Assembly (NCBI GenBank): GCA_026392325.1
Contig: JAPLCH010000016.1
Location: forward strand, 1-6,905
DNA: 6,905 bases
Reading direction: 5' to 3'
From: Solirubrobacterales bacterium
GTDB taxonomy: Bacteria > Actinomycetota > Thermoleophilia > Solirubrobacterales > Solirubrobacteraceae
A program made the position numbers and the translations under genes. The notes beneath the pieces are model-generated. The model was not told the origin of the DNA, did no database searches, and worked only from the letters and a program-made list of their open reading frames with translations. Shown here one piece after another: positions 5,373-6,905 of the stretch (position 1 is the first letter of the stretch; every line of letters starts with the position of its first letter).

Positions 5373-6602
5373 CTAGCCGACCCTGACCGGTATTGCCCTG
5401 GGCTGGTTTGCAAAGAGTGACCTGACGATGCTCGGCTCCCCCGCAAGCTCCAAGTTGGGGAATCTTGCGAGGGTCTCCTCAAAGAGGATCTTCAGTTCAA
5501 GCCGAGCCAGCGCCGTCCCAAGACAGAAGTGCCTGCCGCCCGCACCGAAGGCCTGATGGTCAGGGTTTCTCTCCACATCCATGGTGTGAGGGCACTTGTG
5601 GAGGCTCTCATCGCGGTTCGATGACGGGTACCACATGATCACCTTGTCTCCCTCACGAATCTTCTTGCCTCCGAACTCAACATCACGGGTCGCCGTCCGA
5701 CGGAAGTGAGCGAACGCAGGAAACATACGCAGGAACTCCTCAACCGCGACTGGGATCATTGACGGGTCTTCCACAAGTCGTTGCAGCTGATCCGGTTCCC
5801 GCAGGAGAGCGAGCATTCCACTTGAGAATGTGGCCTTGGTGCTGTCATTCCCGGCAGAGACAAGGAGCGCGAAACCCGAGGCGATCTCATAGTCCTCAAG
5901 GCGCTCTCCATCAACCTCAGCGTGGACGAGCAGGCTCGTAAGGTCGTCGGTCGGGTTCTCCCTGCGATCCGCCGCCATCTCGATCACACGGGCCACCCCT
6001 TTCTGGATCAACTCAAGGACCGTGCCCTCGCCCTCAGGCTGAAGTTCGTCGTCGCCAAGCGCCAACCCCCTGTTGGCGAAGTCAGCCCACATTGCATCGT
6101 CCTCCTCCGGGGCTCCCAGGAAACTTCCAATCACGCGACCAACTACAGGCTGGGCGAGGTCAGTAACAAGCTCAAACTCCGATCGCCCCTCGAGCCCGTC
6201 GAGAACCCTGGTTGTGATCACACGGATCTCATCCTCATGCGCCGCAATGCGCTTGGGCGTGAAGCCCCGCTGAAACAGGTTCTTGATTCGGTCGTGGCGG
6301 GGTGGGTCCATTCCAATGAACATCGCATTCTGAAACTCGATCGGAACGGAGTGGTCAGCAGCGAGGATCCCGCCCCTCTCTGAGGAGAAAGTCTCCCAGT
6401 CGCGGCTGATCGCGTGAACATCCTCGGCCTTGGTGATTGACCAGAAGCCTGACTCACCCTCCCACCCGGCCATCTCGCTCCAATGGACAGGGTCTTCCTT
6501 ACGGAGCCGTTCAAAGACGGCGTGCGGCGGACCCTGCTCCCAGAGACTCACATCCCCAAGGTCGACATCCTCTATTGGCTTCTCGGCCATTCCTGACGAC
6601 AT
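5373..6602 (-). CDS. Cytochrome P450 monooxygenase (soluble bacterial type)
   Basis: A complete 409-residue cytochrome P450, the normal length for soluble bacterial enzymes; there is no membrane anchor. Landmarks in order: MDPPRHDRIKNLFQRGFTP (98-116, the C-helix region), the I-helix oxygen-activation motif AGNDST (250-255, with Asp253-Ser254-Thr255), the K-helix ExxR (Glu289-Arg292), and the heme loop FGAGGRHFC with the iron-ligand Cys360, followed by LGTALARLE. The WYPSSNRDE stretch (324-332) and the tail resemble the actinobacterial CYP124/125/142 group (sterol and branched-lipid oxidation), but this is a memory-based likeness and the substrate is unassigned. No ferredoxin or reductase is visible in the window. 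The ATG at 6602 is chosen for its strong GGGGGAG eight bases upstream; a GTG at 6668 would add 22 unlikely residues and lies in the palindrome. It is divergent from the TetR gene, its probable regulator. Confidence 0.93.
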   Translation of the reverse strand: MSSGMAEKPIEDVDLGDVSLWEQGPPHAVFERLRKEDPVHWSEMAGWEGESGFWSITKAEDVHAISRDWETFSSERGGILAADHSVPIEFQNAMFIGMDPPRHDRIKNLFQRGFTPKRIAAHEDEIRVITTRVLDGLEGRSEFELVTDLAQPVVGRVIGSFLGAPEEDDAMWADFANRGLALGDDELQPEGEGTVLELIQKGVARVIEMAADRRENPTDDLTSLLVHAEVDGERLEDYEIASGFALLVSAGNDSTKATFSSGMLALLREPDQLQRLVEDPSMIPVAVEEFLRMFPAFAHFRRTATRDVEFGGKKIREGDKVIMWYPSSNRDESLHKCPHTMDVERNPDHQAFGAGGRHFCLGTALARLELKILFEETLARFPNLELAGEPSIVRSLFANQPRAIPVRVG

Positions 6603-6610
6603 CCGCTCAT

Positions 6611-6617
6611 CTCCCCC
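6611..6617 (-). promoter_or_regulatory. Ribosome binding site of the P450 gene
   Basis: GGGGGAG on the minus strand, eight bases before ATG 6602. It decides the P450 start in favour of MSSGMAEKP over the GTG at 6668 and the ATG at 6590. Confidence 0.7.
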
Positions 6618-6660
6618 AAGTTGGCGCAGTGCAATAACGTAGACACAGAGTAACAGTCTG

Positions 6661-6677
6661 TCGGACACTATGTCCGA
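6661..6677. promoter_or_regulatory. Perfect 7-3-7 palindrome, probable TetR operator
   Basis: TCGGACA (6661-6667), the spacer CTA and TGTCCGA (6671-6677) form a perfect inverted repeat in the 133-bp region between the divergent P450 and TetR genes. Its left arm also sits in a smaller dyad, TGTC-G-GACA (6659-6667). Size, symmetry and position are those of a TetR-family operator able to cover both promoters. Promoter boxes on either strand are not clear enough to call. The rest of 6603-6735 shows nothing else I can assign. Confidence 0.65.
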
Positions 6678-6735
6678 TTATGTGGTCATAGTTGGCCCGT
6701 GGCCCTCCCCTCGACCCGTTAGCGTGCACCCAGAG

Positions 6736-6905
6736 ATGGCATCAATCACCAGAAACCCAAAGCGAAACAAGGCCCAAGGCGAGTCCGTGGTCAGTCAGGT
6801 CGCTGCCGCACTTGAGCGCCTCCTTCGCGATGGCCACAACTTCACATCACTCGGGGTACAGCGGATCTCTGACGAGGCCGGCATCGCCCGATCAAGCTTC
6901 TACAG
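6736..6905 (+). CDS. TetR/AcrR-family transcriptional regulator, N-terminal part
   Basis: The frame from ATG 6736 is open to the end of the window and gives 56 residues plus two bases. After a basic lead (MASITRNPKRNKAQ) comes a helix, SVVSQVAAALERLLRDG, then NFTSLGVQRISDEAGIARSSFY, which matches the TetR N-terminal helix-turn-helix: the I-S-D-E-A-G-I-A turn and the recognition helix ending in SSFY. The ligand-binding domain lies beyond the window, so the inducer cannot be guessed. The Shine-Dalgarno is weak (CAGAG). Other in-frame starts are GTG 6724 and ATG 6670; the latter lies inside the palindrome and adds a Pro-rich stretch unlike TetR proteins. It is divergent from the P450 gene, the usual arrangement for a local repressor of it. 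Confidence 0.82.
   Translation, partial: MASITRNPKRNKAQGESVVSQVAAALERLLRDGHNFTSLGVQRISDEAGIARSSFY

Noticed and set aside
5367..5376. AGCTAGCTAG run at the end of the P450 gene
   Set aside because: A short palindrome of the rare CTAG type, but too short for a terminator stem and without a T-tract; probably chance.
5922..6383. 153-codon plus-strand frame inside the P450
   Set aside because: It lies opposite the conserved C- to I-helix part of the P450 and has no recognisable motif.
6603..6668. N-terminal extension of the P450 from GTG 6668
   Set aside because: The added residues are unlike P450 N-termini, and a strong Shine-Dalgarno lies before ATG 6602.
6670..6735. N-terminal extension of the TetR protein from ATG 6670
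   Set aside because: The start falls inside the palindrome, has no Shine-Dalgarno, and the added stretch is Pro-rich and unlike TetR N-termini.

Overview
The window (about 57-60% GC by eye) is a gene-dense bacterial chromosomal segment, most probably from an actinobacterium or a relative. That assignment is inferred from family resemblance: an XdhC with a GAVD-type Rossmann turn, an MMPL transporter, a soluble P450 next to a TetR regulator, and a small ArsR regulator. No rRNA, tRNA, CRISPR array or mobile element is visible.

Layout. (1) 1-1278, + strand: the last 68 codons of a molybdenum hydroxylase large subunit (xanthine dehydrogenase/aldehyde oxidase/IorB type, with the active-site Glu), followed 18 bp later by an XdhC/CoxI maturation factor. 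(2) 1293-5318, - strand: a tight six-gene set read from right to left: ArsR repressor, DUF2892 membrane protein, MMPL exporter, second DUF2892 protein, OsmC thiol protein and MocA-type molybdenum-cofactor nucleotidyltransferase. Junctions are 3 bp, an ATGA overlap, 34 bp, 1 bp and 14 bp (or a TTGA overlap), so it is probably one transcript. A dyad-symmetric operator candidate lies just upstream of arsR. (3) 5373-6602, - strand: a complete cytochrome P450. (4) 6603-6735: a 133-bp divergent intergenic region with a perfect 7-3-7 palindrome. (5) 6736 to the end, + strand: the N-terminal HTH of a TetR-family regulator, cut by the window edge.

How it may work together. XdhC and MocA act on the same process, maturation of the molybdopterin cytosine dinucleotide cofactor for hydroxylases like the one ending at 207. 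They lie tail to tail on opposite strands, so the Mo-hydroxylase cluster and the ArsR-led operon share a pathway although they are transcribed separately. Within the ArsR operon, a Cys-bearing ArsR, two DUF2892 membrane proteins, an MMPL exporter and a two-Cys OsmC suggest a response to a reactive sulfur, peroxide, thiol-reactive or metal stress, but the inducer cannot be read from the sequence. The P450 and TetR form a separate, ligand-responsive oxidation module by the usual logic of divergent TetR pairs.
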